Made by a program: the position numbers and the translations under genes. Source: JBBQYD01 sp942493075 (GTDB taxonomy: Bacteria > Verrucomicrobiota > Verrucomicrobiia > Limisphaerales > UBA8199). Taken from it: 64,000 nucleotides of DNA. The stretch spans positions 3,720,001 through 3,784,000 of the forward strand of contig OW818681.1 of the NCBI GenBank assembly GCA_942493075.1. Direction: 5' to 3'. The notes below the pieces were generated by a model. The model made no database searches. It was not told the origin of the DNA and worked only from the letters and a program-made list of their open reading frames with translations. Positions 8,170 to 17,075 of the stretch are shown piece after piece (the stretch's first letter is position 1; each line of letters starts with the position of its first letter).

Positions 8170-8958
8170 ATGGTTGTGGCTATGACGAATGGTGTAAAAG
8201 TCACAGCGGAGAGTATTCGGGCCATGAAAGCGCGCGGCGAGAGGATCGCTTCGCTCACAACATATGATTTTCCAATGACCAAGCTTCTCGACCAGGCGGG
8301 GATTCCCCTGCTCCTGGTTGGCGATTCGCTCGGCATGGTCGTCCTTGGCTATCCGGATACAACCCATGTGACGATGGCGGAGATGGAGCACCACGTTCGC
8401 GCGGCGGCACGCGCCCAACCCACCGGTCTGCTGGCTGCCGATCTGCCCATTGGCACTTATGACACACCCGAGATGGCAGTCCAAAGCGCTCAACGCCTGA
8501 AAGTTGCCGGAGCCGAAGCGGTCAAAGCCGAAGGCGGCCGGGCGATAGCTGCGCAGGTGCAAGCCATCGTGCAGAGCGGCATCCCCTTTATCGGCCACCT
8601 GGGGATGCTGCCTCAACATGTTCTCGAAGAAGGGGGATACAAGGTGAAAGGCAAAGTTGAAGCCGAACATCAAGCGTTGCTGGAGGACGCTCAGGCGCTG
8701 GAGCAAGCCGGGGCCTTCGCCGTCGTTTTGGAATTGGTCAAAGCTGCGGTGGCTGCGGATATCACCCGCCGCATCTCCATTCCAACCATCGGCATCGGAT
8801 CAGGCCGCGATTGCGATGGACAGATCCTTGTCACGCCCGACCTTTTGGGCATGCTGCCGTGGTTTAGCCTGCGGCACGTGAAACCCAAGTTAAACGCCGC
8901 TGAACAGATGCGAAGCGTCGTATCCGATTGGAAAGCAGGAGTTGAAAAGCCAGTCTGA
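8170..8958 (+). CDS. panB: 3-methyl-2-oxobutanoate hydroxymethyltransferase
   Basis: A 262-residue protein that matches PanB along its full length. It catalyses transfer of a hydroxymethyl group from methylene-tetrahydrofolate to 2-oxoisovalerate, giving ketopantoate, the first step of pantothenate and coenzyme A synthesis. Visible family motifs are LTTYDFPMTKLLDQAG, the metal-binding VGDSLGMVVLG, LPIGTY, KAEGG, PFIGHLGMLPQ, and the C-terminal GIGSGRDCDGQILV. An alternative start at 8182 (MTNGVKVT) would remove four residues. No panC or panD lies beside it, so it appears to stand alone. Confidence 0.95.
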   Translation: MVVAMTNGVKVTAESIRAMKARGERIASLTTYDFPMTKLLDQAGIPLLLVGDSLGMVVLGYPDTTHVTMAEMEHHVRAAARAQPTGLLAADLPIGTYDTPEMAVQSAQRLKVAGAEAVKAEGGRAIAAQVQAIVQSGIPFIGHLGMLPQHVLEEGGYKVKGKVEAEHQALLEDAQALEQAGAFAVVLELVKAAVAADITRRISIPTIGIGSGRDCDGQILVTPDLLGMLPWFSLRHVKPKLNAAEQMRSVVSDWKAGVEKPV

Positions 8959-9049
8959 CCGCGACTTTCACGAGCCGGCGGTTTATCCTGGTATTATTGG
9001 CACCAACGCCGAGCGTTTGATTTGAAACTCCCGGGTGCGAGAATCAACT

Positions 9050-10261
9050 ATGGAATTTGAGCAATTGGTTGAATGGGCCGCAGCCCAGGGTGCCAGTGAT
9101 TTGCACCTGGAATCGGGGCTTCCCGCGGCCATCCGCGTGCGCGGTGCACTGCGCATGGATGGCGAACCCATTGGGGCCAGGCAACTCTCCGACCAGGCCC
9201 GGCTGCTGCTCGGTCCGGAAGCGTGGCAGGAATTTCTCCAACGAAAATCGGCCGATCTCTCTCGAACACTGGCGGGAGTTCGCTGCCGCATCAACGTTCT
9301 TCAATCCTATCGTGGCGTTGGTTTCGCCGTGCGCCTGTTGGCTCCATTCCAAGCCACGATTGAAAAGCTCAACCTTCACCCTGACCTTAAGAAGTTTGCC
9401 ACCCATGCTCATGGCCTGATTCTGGTCAGCGGTCCGACCGGTTCGGGCAAGTCCTCGACCCTGGCGGCTCTCATCCAGGAAATCAACCTCACGGACACCC
9501 GCCACGTGGTGACGATCGAAAACCCGGTGGAATACACGTTTCGTCCGCGCAAAGCCTACATACGTCAACGGGAGGTCGGCCGGGATACTCCAAGCTTTGA
9601 GCAAGGTTTGCTCGACGCGCTGCGGGAAGATCCGGACGTGCTTATGGTCGGAGAAATGCGGGAACCGGAGACTATGCGGCTGACGTTGAATGCTTCCGAA
9701 ACGGGGCATTTGGTGCTCGCCACAGTGCACTCCTCCACCTGTACTGAAGCTCTCCAGCGGATCGTGTCGGCGTTTCCTGCCGAAATCCAGGGGAGCGTTG
9801 CCGCACAACTGGCTGATACGCTCGTCGGCGTGATCTGCCAGCGGTTGCGCTTCCGTTCGGATTTGGGCATTCGGGTTCCAGAATGTGAAATCCTGTTACC
9901 CACACATGCGGTTAGAAATTTCATCCGCAACCGGGATTTCTTCAAAATAGTCAGTGCCATGGAAACCGGCGCCGAGCACGGGATGTGGACCTTTCAACGG
10001 TACCGCAACTGGGTTGATCAGCGGAAAAATTGGGTGCTGCCCGGCCAGGTAGCCGAACCGCCTGACTCAGATCCAGCCGAGACCAACCCGGTCGTGGTCG
10101 CGTTGCGCTCGATGCCGGCACTCAAAGAGCCAAACCCCATTCCCGCAGCAGGCCGAACCGCGCCTGTCCCAGCTACCGGCCAGCCAAAGCGGGAGGGGCG
10201 AATCGAGATCGAACCGGTAGAAACTGAATTCGGTAAGATCCTGAAACGTCCAGGCGACTAA
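9050..10261 (+). CDS. pilT: PilT-like pilus retraction / secretion ATPase
   Basis: About 403 residues from the ATG at 9050 (a GTG at 9035 is in frame). The N-terminal PAS-like part carries ASDLHLESG and a VRG segment. The ATPase core has the Walker A GPTGSGKSST (from residue 128), the Asp box TIENPVEYTF, Walker B LREDPDVLMVGEMREPET, and the His box ETGHLVLATVHSSTCTEA. This set resembles PilT/PilU more than GspE/PilB. It powers pilus retraction and acts at the inner membrane. The C-terminal ~70 residues are Pro-rich and differ from typical PilT. The downstream lipoprotein gene starts 11 bases after the stop. Confidence 0.88.
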   Translation: MEFEQLVEWAAAQGASDLHLESGLPAAIRVRGALRMDGEPIGARQLSDQARLLLGPEAWQEFLQRKSADLSRTLAGVRCRINVLQSYRGVGFAVRLLAPFQATIEKLNLHPDLKKFATHAHGLILVSGPTGSGKSSTLAALIQEINLTDTRHVVTIENPVEYTFRPRKAYIRQREVGRDTPSFEQGLLDALREDPDVLMVGEMREPETMRLTLNASETGHLVLATVHSSTCTEALQRIVSAFPAEIQGSVAAQLADTLVGVICQRLRFRSDLGIRVPECEILLPTHAVRNFIRNRDFFKIVSAMETGAEHGMWTFQRYRNWVDQRKNWVLPGQVAEPPDSDPAETNPVVVALRSMPALKEPNPIPAAGRTAPVPATGQPKREGRIEIEPVETEFGKILKRPGD

Positions 10262-10272
10262 CAATCTTGGTC

Positions 10273-10653
10273 ATGAGAATAAAATCACGATCCTTCTGGG
10301 TTATTGCAGCGCTCCTCGTTGTGACTGCAGGCTCTGGTTGCGTCACCAAACGCGAAGCGGAGGCCCGAGCACGAGCCGCTTTTTTTGAGGGACAAAACCG
10401 GGCGTTAATGGCTCGCCCTGCTATCCAAGGCCCCTCTGTATCTTTCATGGGACCAGTCCGCAACCCCACGGTGCCCTGGACACCCAATCTGACCCTGGCC
10501 CAGGCCGTCATTGCTGCCGATTACCTGGGACCGCAAGATCCCAAACTCATTGTCATCAGGAGGCAGAATGAAGAGATCCCGGTGAACCCGCAGCATTTGC
10601 TGGGTGGAGCTGATATCCCAGTTGTGGCCGGGGATGTTATCGAGATTCAATAA
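10273..10653 (+). CDS. Small lipoprotein with SLBB-like domain
   Basis: About 126 residues from the ATG at 10273 (TTG at 10267 is an alternative). A lipoprotein signal ends at VVTAGSGC. The mature part ends with NLTLAQAVIAADYLGPQDP, then IVIRRQ..., and VVAGDVIEIQ, the pattern of the SLBB/soluble-ligand-binding beta-grasp found at the end of polysaccharide export proteins. It lacks the Wza-like poly_export domain, so it is not a full exporter. It probably forms an operon with the PilT-like gene. Its last 17 bases overlap the end of the convergent apbE gene. Confidence 0.65.
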   Translation: MRIKSRSFWVIAALLVVTAGSGCVTKREAEARARAAFFEGQNRALMARPAIQGPSVSFMGPVRNPTVPWTPNLTLAQAVIAADYLGPQDPKLIVIRRQNEEIPVNPQHLLGGADIPVVAGDVIEIQ

Positions 10654-11773
10654 CAGGGGCAGACCTGCTATCCAACAGCCGAGAGAACCCACGCGAAGCT
10701 TGTTTAACCTCGTGTCCTTGATCCTTGTGGATCACGAAAGCCTCTGTGCCGGGCGCCTGTCGAATCATTCTCATTCCATCGTGGACTCCAAGAATGCAAA
10801 CCGCAGTTGCCAGAGCATCCGTCGTTGTAGCGTTTCGGGAAACCAACGTGGCCTGAATGCGGTTGGTCAGTCCCAGACCTGTCCACGGGCTCACAATGTG
10901 GGCGTAGCGGACACCCCCGATCTCGATAAACTGTTCGACATCTCCTGACGTCGAGACCCCCGCGTTTGAAAGGCACAAGTGTTTCGGCAGCGCATTAGTT
11001 GGAGAATCGATGCCGCTTACAGCGATTCTCCATCCAGGCTCACCTGGGGGCGGGTTGCCAATCGCGATATCGCCACTCGCAGCCACCAGCGCACGATCTA
11101 ATCCTCGGTTGCGTAAGACTTCAAGCGCCGCATCAGCCGCGTATCCTTTCGCGATGCCGCCTACGTCCAGCCTCATGTTGGGGACCCTCAATGTGAGTTC
11201 CTGTTTCTGAGGATTGAGGTCGAGGTGTCGATAACCCACGGCCTCTTTAGCGGCAGACAATTCTGAGGCGGACGGGAGCTCTTTTCGCTTTCGGGAGAAC
11301 CGCCAAAGCCGGACATAGGGGCCAATAGTGGCATCAAATGCCCCGCTCGACAGGTGCGACAACTCCTGCGCCTTCTGCATGACCTGAAACAGATCGAAGC
11401 TGACGGTTACTGGCTTGCCTGCAGGCGCCTCTCGAAGCAGGGACAGTTCACTATCCGCCTGATAATCGCTGAGCACCTCTTCGAGCCGCGCAACACGGGT
11501 AAAAGCTGCCTCGGCTGCTTCACTGGCTATGATGTTGTTCGAGGCATACAAGGTGATAAAGAACATCGTCCCCATATGGCTGCTTTGGAACTGAAACTTC
11601 TTTAGTTCAGCAGCAGGGGCATCCGGTTGGGGGGCAGTGCTCCGGCAGGCCGACAGCAAAACAACGAGCAGGAGGATGGGAAGGCTGATGCACAGCAACC
11701 TTGATCCGTTGAGCGCGGGAGACTCGGAGTTGTAATGTTGCATTGAACCTTTGCTTTGCAGCGTTGCCGTCAT
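10637..11773 (-). CDS. apbE: FAD:protein FMN transferase (ApbE family lipoprotein)
   Basis: A 378-residue lipoprotein (signal ending LLVVLLSAC) with the ApbE domain from about residue 55 on. Key motifs are HMGTMFFITLYA, LSSGAFDATIGPYVRLW, the MRLDVGGIAKGYAAD motif, ASGDIAIG and the metal-binding region TTDALATAVCILG. ApbE proteins transfer FMN from FAD to a Thr of a D/S-G-A-T target motif in proteins such as NqrB/NqrC or RnfG, on the outer face of the inner membrane. No nqr or rnf gene is in the window. The gene overlaps the convergent SLBB-like lipoprotein gene by 17 bases. A start 10 codons further in (Met11) is possible. Confidence 0.92.
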   Translation of the reverse strand: MTATLQSKGSMQHYNSESPALNGSRLLCISLPILLLVVLLSACRSTAPQPDAPAAELKKFQFQSSHMGTMFFITLYASNNIIASEAAEAAFTRVARLEEVLSDYQADSELSLLREAPAGKPVTVSFDLFQVMQKAQELSHLSSGAFDATIGPYVRLWRFSRKRKELPSASELSAAKEAVGYRHLDLNPQKQELTLRVPNMRLDVGGIAKGYAADAALEVLRNRGLDRALVAASGDIAIGNPPPGEPGWRIAVSGIDSPTNALPKHLCLSNAGVSTSGDVEQFIEIGGVRYAHIVSPWTGLGLTNRIQATLVSRNATTTDALATAVCILGVHDGMRMIRQAPGTEAFVIHKDQGHEVKQASRGFSRLLDSRSAPVIESR

Positions 11774-11787
11774 GCTATGCTCCGCAC

Positions 11788-11823
11788 CTAAAAGAATGCC
11801 GGCCCAGGAGCCTGGACCGGCAT
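11788..11823 (-). terminator. Intrinsic terminator after the Gfo/Idh/MocA gene
   Basis: ATGCCGGCCCAGG (11796-11808) pairs with CCTGGACCGGCAT (11811-11823), 12 of 13 Watson-Crick pairs plus one wobble. On the minus strand it is followed by a short T-rich run (TCTTTT). It lies just past the stop of the oxidoreductase gene, between it and apbE. Confidence 0.75.
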
Positions 11824-11847
11824 CTGCATAAAACCTATCTGGAATGA

Positions 11848-13191
11848 TTAGGCCTGAACCAGTTCGAACTCTGGGTGATCCCCAAGGGTCTTGAACCGGC
11901 CCGGCATGGGAGGACGCAACGTGCGGAACTCGCCCCAGGTCATCTTCGCTGCATCGGTGTAGAGCAGATCAGGACCGTAACGGAACTTCGAGTTGGCAAT
12001 CTCATCCCACGTGACCTCTGAACCGCTGTAGGCGGCTTCGCGGCCCATGACGGCCGTAAGCGTGCTGTCAGTGACCTGCTTCGCTTCGTTGAGATCCTTA
12101 TCCTCGAGAATGGCTTTGATCAAGTCGACATGTTCCCAGTGATAACCGTTGTCGTTCTTGATTTCGCCCGGGCGCCAGGCTTTCCCGCTCTTCGGGCGGA
12201 TGAAGTTACGCCCGTCGAACATTTCAGCCATGCCGGTCGTTCCATGGACCGCTTCGCTCACCGAACCCCAGGAACGCTTGATCTGTCCGCAGTAGCTGTG
12301 CATTCGGACGCCGTTTTCATAGACAAATTCCACGGCGAAGTTGTCCCAAATCTCGCCTGATTTGCCTTCCAACTGCTGGCGACCGCCCATACCCCAGGCG
12401 CGGACTGGATGCTGGTTCTTCATGGCCCAATTGCAAACATCGATGTCATGCACGTGCTGCTCGCACATATGATCACCGCACAGCCAGATATAGTGGTACC
12501 AGTTGCGAACCTGTTTCTCCAACGACGTCTTGCCGTTATCCCCACGGTGCCAGATCGGCCCCGTATTGACCCAGTAAGCGCGGAGGGATGTGATGTCGCC
12601 GATATCACCTGCATGGATGCGCTCGAGGGTCTGGATGTAGCTCGGCTTGTGACGCCGTTGAGTGCCGGCGGCTACTTTTAGATTCTTCTTCTTGGCCTCT
12701 TCATAGGCGGCATACATCATCTGGCAACCGGGTCCATCCACCGCCACGGGCTTTTCGAGAAACACATGTTTTCCCGCCCGGATCGCGGCCTGGAAATGGG
12801 CCGGACGGAATCCCGGAGGCGAGGCGAGAATGGCGTAGTTGACGCCAGACACTGCGAGCGCTTTTTCAAACGCATCGAATCCACTAAAGGTTTTGTCCTG
12901 AGGTACCTTAAACTCCTGGGCAGCCTTGGCTGCAGCCTCAGGAAAAACGTCCGCCACGGCCACGATTTTCCCAGTCACGCCTACCTCGTTACATGCCTGG
13001 AGGAAATTGCCGCCGGCACCAGTACCGCGACCGCCCGCGCCGATAATGACGGCGTTTAAGGTCTTTTTCTCCTGTCCCAGGGCCAGGGAAGGCATGCTAA
13101 GCGCCGCCGTTACGGAGGCAGCAGCAAGCGTGGAAGTGCGCAGGAACTGGCGGCGTGATACCGCCTGATTGTCTGGTAAACTTTGTTGCAT
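11848..13191 (-). CDS. Tat-exported Gfo/Idh/MocA family oxidoreductase
   Basis: 447 residues from the ATG at 13191; the longer frame would need a TTG start at 13230. The N-terminus is a twin-arginine signal (SRRQFLRTSTLAAASVTAAL). The NAD(P)-binding fold starts with NAVIIGAGGRGTGAGGNFLQ, and the family motif EKPVAVDGPG carries the conserved Lys. In the C-terminal domain WYHYIWLCGDHMCEQHVHDID contains the usual active-site His. The group acts on sugars, inositols or glycoside derivatives with a tightly bound cofactor; the substrate is unknown. Secreted members of this type are numerous in planctomycetes and verrucomicrobia. The gene ends before a strong hairpin. Confidence 0.9.
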   Translation of the reverse strand: MQQSLPDNQAVSRRQFLRTSTLAAASVTAALSMPSLALGQEKKTLNAVIIGAGGRGTGAGGNFLQACNEVGVTGKIVAVADVFPEAAAKAAQEFKVPQDKTFSGFDAFEKALAVSGVNYAILASPPGFRPAHFQAAIRAGKHVFLEKPVAVDGPGCQMMYAAYEEAKKKNLKVAAGTQRRHKPSYIQTLERIHAGDIGDITSLRAYWVNTGPIWHRGDNGKTSLEKQVRNWYHYIWLCGDHMCEQHVHDIDVCNWAMKNQHPVRAWGMGGRQQLEGKSGEIWDNFAVEFVYENGVRMHSYCGQIKRSWGSVSEAVHGTTGMAEMFDGRNFIRPKSGKAWRPGEIKNDNGYHWEHVDLIKAILEDKDLNEAKQVTDSTLTAVMGREAAYSGSEVTWDEIANSKFRYGPDLLYTDAAKMTWGEFRTLRPPMPGRFKTLGDHPEFELVQA

Positions 13192-13261
13192 GGTTTGAGG
13201 TTTGGTTAAGTGTGTAGGATCTAGAGACAAACTCGTTAGACGCTCGGTGGCCCTCTTTCAT

Positions 13262-15427
13262 TCAGTCGCGTTCCACTCCACTGGACCAGTACTTTCGCAT
13301 CTCTTCAGCGGAAGGCACCTTCAGGGGCCGCACAATGCGGAACCCGACAAACTGAGCGTCCGAGAAATACCAAATGCTCTTGGGCAACTGAGGATCCTGC
13401 ATTTTCCATGAGCGATCGGACCCACGCCGTGCCGCGCTGCGCAGTCTGGCTTCCTGGTCATCCCAAGACCCGCCGCGAACTGAGTGCGGGTAAGCCTTGG
13501 TCGCCTTGTTCCAGGGATCGGTTATCGTTCCATTCTTGGCCGAAACCGCGTAATATTCGGGATCATACTGGTCGAGCACCCATTCCACCACGTTACCGCA
13601 AATATCGTACAGCCCCCAGGGATTCGGCTTCTTCTTGCCGACCTTCTGGTATTTGAAATCGCTGTTCTGCTCGTACCAGGCGTGTTCGCCGAGCTTCGAC
13701 GGGTCATCGCCAAAATAATAGGCTGTTGTCGTCGTGCCGGCGCGCGCCGCGTATTCCCATTCTGCTTCAGTCGGCAAGCGGTAGAAGTGTCCTGTCTTCG
13801 CACTCAGCCATTGGCAATACTTGTTAGCCGCGTGTTGGGTCATGGCGATGGCAGGAAAGCCATCCTTGCCCATGCCAAAGCTCATCTCGACATAAGGCTT
13901 GGAGGGATGCGTCACCGCGTCCGCAAGTTTATCCCCCGCGGCGTCGGTCGGCACCTGCGTGCGAGTGCGGCGCTCGTCATCCGGATACATGAACAACTCG
14001 TACTCGTTCCAGGTGATCTCACATTTGCCCATCCAGAACGGGGAAACCTTCACCGTATGCTGTGGTCCCTCGTCAGCTTGGCGGTTAGCCTCAGCAGCAG
14101 GACTGCCCATCGTAAACTCGCCGCCGGGAATCGGCATCATGGCATAGGAGACTCTGGTTCCGGGGATCGTGTTCGTGTAAGCGGCCATTTCCGGTTCAGA
14201 TTTCACGTCCAACTTGCTTACAATGCGTGAGTGAATTTCCGGGATCGTGACGTTGTCGTTATCAGCCAAAGTCGGGAGGCTGCCGTAAGGCCCAGCAACC
14301 ACGCCCGCGCCGTCCACGTTGAACATGCGATAGCGGTTGGAGAACTTGCCGTTGACGGCTTGGGAAAAGATCACGAAGCCTTTCGGCGCGGAAGCTGCAC
14401 AGACATACTGCTCATTCGTGCCATGGATTGTCTCTCGCAATGCTGGAGCCTTTAGCCCGTCGAAACCAAACCAGCCTGCTGTATCGCCCTCACCAAAAAT
14501 GGCCAGGAAGGTCGCGGGCTTGGTATTCAGCGCCACCAAACGGCTCAGCGGCTTTCCTAGATCGAATTCGGTCCCCTGCCCGATCCCCAGTTTCCCTCCG
14601 GTTTCAGTCACCGGGCGGACCAGCAACTTGCTCTCACCGGGCTTATAGATAAGGAAGTCCACGAGGCCTTTGCCGCGAAAATCGCCTGCTTCATACTCAG
14701 CGCCATCTGGCAAACCCGTAGCCGAAGCAACCGGCACGGCCTTGCCTGAGCTCAGATCTTCCACTCGAAGGGTGCTGCCGCCGTCCTGTTTCACCATGTA
14801 AACCAGCAGTCCAGCCCCACCGTTCTTAAGGGCCAGGCTGTTTGCATGGCTCGCCACCCCGGGTAGTGCGGTCTCGCCAATCTTCGGAAACTCCGCTCCA
14901 TCGTTGCGCAACAGCGTTGCCAGATTTTCATCTGGCGAATTGTAGATGCTGGTGACGAAGAAATCGGCGGCAGGCGTGTTTCCCGAGCCACCAATATCAA
15001 CGGCAACGATCGTGTTGGGGCCTAATGCCTCGTCGAAAGTGATCAACTGCGGCTTGCCTGGTGCTGAAGGGCTGGAAATATCCACAATGCTCAACTGATC
15101 CCCATCGGGTCCTGTAAACCCGAGCGTCGCAACTGCTTTGCCAGGCATGAGCTTGCCCACTGTTAAGGCCGAAATGCCTTTGATCCCGGCTGGCCGATTA
15201 TCCACCCAGTTGAACAGACCGGTTTCGAGCCCGTAACCGAGGCGGTACTTGCCGCTTTCTTTATCGACAATCACCACGTCGGGGCGTGAGTCGTTATCAA
15301 AATCGCCGGTGCCGAACAACTCCCGTGGGGTGTCCTTTATAGCGGAAACGCTGGAATCCGCTGCCGAGGCAAATGAAGTGGAAAGAAGAAGAGAACCAAT
15401 TAAGGCGGTGAAAAAGTTGGCTTTCAT
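13262..15427 (-). CDS. Secreted beta-propeller / SUMF1-domain protein
   Basis: 721 residues from the ATG at 15427 (MKANFFTALIG...), which gives a clean signal peptide ending at SFASA; the longer TTG frame is less likely. The N-terminal half resembles FG-GAP/VCBS propeller repeats (GDFDNDSRPDVVIVD, GDFRGKGLVDFLIYK). The C-terminal part (about residue 430 on) is a SUMF1/formylglycine-generating-enzyme fold: PGGEFTMGSPAAEANRQADE, WEYAARAGT, NPWGLYDICGNVVEWV, VRGGSWDD. The active-site Cys pair that follows RGGS in true formylglycine-generating enzymes is absent (the segment reads WDDQEARLRSAARR), so sulfatase-activating function is doubtful; a binding or structural role is more likely. No sulfatase gene is nearby. 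Confidence 0.83.
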   Translation of the reverse strand: MKANFFTALIGSLLLSTSFASAADSSVSAIKDTPRELFGTGDFDNDSRPDVVIVDKESGKYRLGYGLETGLFNWVDNRPAGIKGISALTVGKLMPGKAVATLGFTGPDGDQLSIVDISSPSAPGKPQLITFDEALGPNTIVAVDIGGSGNTPAADFFVTSIYNSPDENLATLLRNDGAEFPKIGETALPGVASHANSLALKNGGAGLLVYMVKQDGGSTLRVEDLSSGKAVPVASATGLPDGAEYEAGDFRGKGLVDFLIYKPGESKLLVRPVTETGGKLGIGQGTEFDLGKPLSRLVALNTKPATFLAIFGEGDTAGWFGFDGLKAPALRETIHGTNEQYVCAASAPKGFVIFSQAVNGKFSNRYRMFNVDGAGVVAGPYGSLPTLADNDNVTIPEIHSRIVSKLDVKSEPEMAAYTNTIPGTRVSYAMMPIPGGEFTMGSPAAEANRQADEGPQHTVKVSPFWMGKCEITWNEYELFMYPDDERRTRTQVPTDAAGDKLADAVTHPSKPYVEMSFGMGKDGFPAIAMTQHAANKYCQWLSAKTGHFYRLPTEAEWEYAARAGTTTTAYYFGDDPSKLGEHAWYEQNSDFKYQKVGKKKPNPWGLYDICGNVVEWVLDQYDPEYYAVSAKNGTITDPWNKATKAYPHSVRGGSWDDQEARLRSAARRGSDRSWKMQDPQLPKSIWYFSDAQFVGFRIVRPLKVPSAEEMRKYWSSGVERD

Positions 15428-15573
15428 TTCATGCAAAAATCGCAACCTCAGTTTGTGCAATGCTGTCGCGTAAAGTCAAAAAGATTTGCTTACGATTTTG
15501 CATACGTGTCCCACCCGTTCTGCTACTAAGCCGGGACGGGGCAACATTTTACCCTGTGGGCGGCTGCCTCCTA

Positions 15574-16641
15574 TCACGTCTGCCGGGTGCGTTTTCGTCC
15601 GGCACTTTGAGCCAGCACAGCCAGGACTATTATACCCCCAGTTAGCATCAATCGGCTGGCTTCGGGAACCGCATTGATACTTAGGATCTTCTCCAGGTAA
15701 GCGATCGTGAAGGTTCCCAACAGTGTTAAGCCCATGCCGCCTCTGCCTCCGGCCAGGCTCGTCCCGCCAATTACTACAACAGCTATGGCACTCAGTTCAT
15801 AGCCCGAGCCTGCCTCTGGATCGCCCTGCTGTTCCTGAGCGGCCTGGCAAATCCCAGCCAGCGCCGCAAATCCCCCGCTGACCGCATAAGCCAGGGCCTT
15901 GGACCACGCAACAGGCAAGCCGGATAACCGCGACGCTTCCTCGTTGGAGCCAATCGCATACAGATGTCTGCCCCAAAAATGCCGGGAGAGAACCACCCAC
16001 GCGACAGCCGCGCAGATCAGGAAAATAATCGTCACGACGGAAATACTCCCCCCCAATATCCGGCCATCGATAAATCGAAACAGTGAGGGCACATCGACGT
16101 ATTGATATGTGCCATCAGCCTGCTTCACCGCCGTGGAAACCTTCATGCCCCCCGAGATGGTCTTGGCTAAACCGCGTGCAAAAACCATCATTGCAAGGGT
16201 CGCAATGAAAGGTTGTATCCCGAACCAGGAGGTTAGGCTGCCGGAAATCCATCCGCAGGCCAGACCGATGGCCAAACAGCTAAGCACCGCAACCCAGGCA
16301 GGCCAACCCCAGTGGATGCTGAAAATGGATAAGCTCACGGCAGATACTGCCAGCACGCTGCCCACGGACAAATCGATGCCCCCGCAGATAATGACGAGCG
16401 TCATCCCGCACGCCAGTATCCCATAAACCGAGGCCTGGCGCAGCGCGTCACGATGGGTGCCCGGCTTGAAGAAGGCGCCATCGGCGTTGAACATGCAGCC
16501 AATCAGCACCACAAAAATCAAGGCGGCCAGGGCGCGCGCAGGCGGATTGGCCCACCATCGTCCAAACCCGGTGGAGGCCGTGCGTTCAGCGGGAGGCGGC
16601 GCAATGGGCGAGGGCGCCCGTTCGATAACATTCTGGCTCAT
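15574..16641 (-). CDS. Ribose-type sugar ABC transporter permease
   Basis: A 355-residue polytopic membrane protein of the RbsC/BPD_transp_2 family. It shows the characteristic IICGGIDLSVGSVLAVSAV, the cytoplasmic RHFWGRHLYAIGSNEEASRLSG loop that contacts the ATPase, and VVIGGTSLAGGRGGMGLTLLGT. Members import ribose, xylose, galactose or autoinducer-2 with a periplasmic binding protein and a double ATPase. Neither partner is encoded beside it, which is unusual because these genes are normally in one operon. The upstream 140 bases contain no gene. The partners may be elsewhere on the chromosome. Confidence 0.9.
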   Translation of the reverse strand: MSQNVIERAPSPIAPPPAERTASTGFGRWWANPPARALAALIFVVLIGCMFNADGAFFKPGTHRDALRQASVYGILACGMTLVIICGGIDLSVGSVLAVSAVSLSIFSIHWGWPAWVAVLSCLAIGLACGWISGSLTSWFGIQPFIATLAMMVFARGLAKTISGGMKVSTAVKQADGTYQYVDVPSLFRFIDGRILGGSISVVTIIFLICAAVAWVVLSRHFWGRHLYAIGSNEEASRLSGLPVAWSKALAYAVSGGFAALAGICQAAQEQQGDPEAGSGYELSAIAVVVIGGTSLAGGRGGMGLTLLGTFTIAYLEKILSINAVPEASRLMLTGGIIVLAVLAQSAGRKRTRQT

Positions 16642-16780
16642 AGTTTTTCGCTGCGTGGCTTTCGGGTAGTCAAATCACCAGACTCGAGCCTCTGAGTCGA
16701 GCCAAAAATAAGTCATCGCCAGACGCGTTGGCAGGTGCAGACCTAATGGCACGTTATTCCCGGGAGACTGACGTTACTTC

Positions 16781-16951
16781 ATGTTAAGATGGGCTGTTAT
16801 ATTCCTGGTGGTCGCGATTATTGCCGCGATCTTCGGCTTTGGGGGCATCGCGGGAGCTTCGGCGGGCATCGCCAAGATCCTGTTCTATTTGTTCCTGGCC
16901 GTGTTTGTCCTCTCGCTGTTGTTCGGCTTGGGCAGAGGCAAGCGCCTTTAG
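16781..16951 (+). CDS. Small membrane protein of the DUF1328 (YtjA) family
   Basis: A 56-residue reading frame from ATG at 16781 to TAG at 16951. It starts MLRWAVIFLVVAIIAAIFGF, continues GGIAGASAGIAKILFYLFLA and ends GLGRGKRL. Two hydrophobic helices flank a glycine-rich turn, and the length, the MLRWA start and the GGIAGASAGIAKILF core are those of DUF1328. The function of the family is unknown; in other bacteria members tend to be stress-linked, which is general knowledge rather than something seen here. A terminator-like hairpin follows, so it is probably a single-gene transcript. Confidence 0.88.
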   Translation: MLRWAVIFLVVAIIAAIFGFGGIAGASAGIAKILFYLFLAVFVLSLLFGLGRGKRL

Positions 16952-17000
16952 CGGGCACACCCGCTTCGAACCGTGCAACCACGTCAGGATTTGGGTCACC

Positions 17001-17036
17001 GGCGCTGAAGCTGTAACTTCAGGCGCCGTTTTATTT
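17001..17036 (+). terminator. Intrinsic terminator after the DUF1328 gene
   Basis: GGCGCTGAAG (17001-17010) pairs with CTTCAGGCGCC (17018-17028) with one bulged base, and a T-rich run (GTTTTATTTT) follows. It lies 50 bases after the stop of the small membrane protein gene. Confidence 0.8.
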
Positions 17037-17075
17037 TCATTCGCCTTCCTCGCCTGGCAGTTCTAGGCTGGCGAT

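Noticed and set aside
13262..15427. Formylglycine-generating enzyme for sulfatases
   Set aside because: The cysteine pair after RGGS is missing and no sulfatase gene is in the window; I annotate only the fold.
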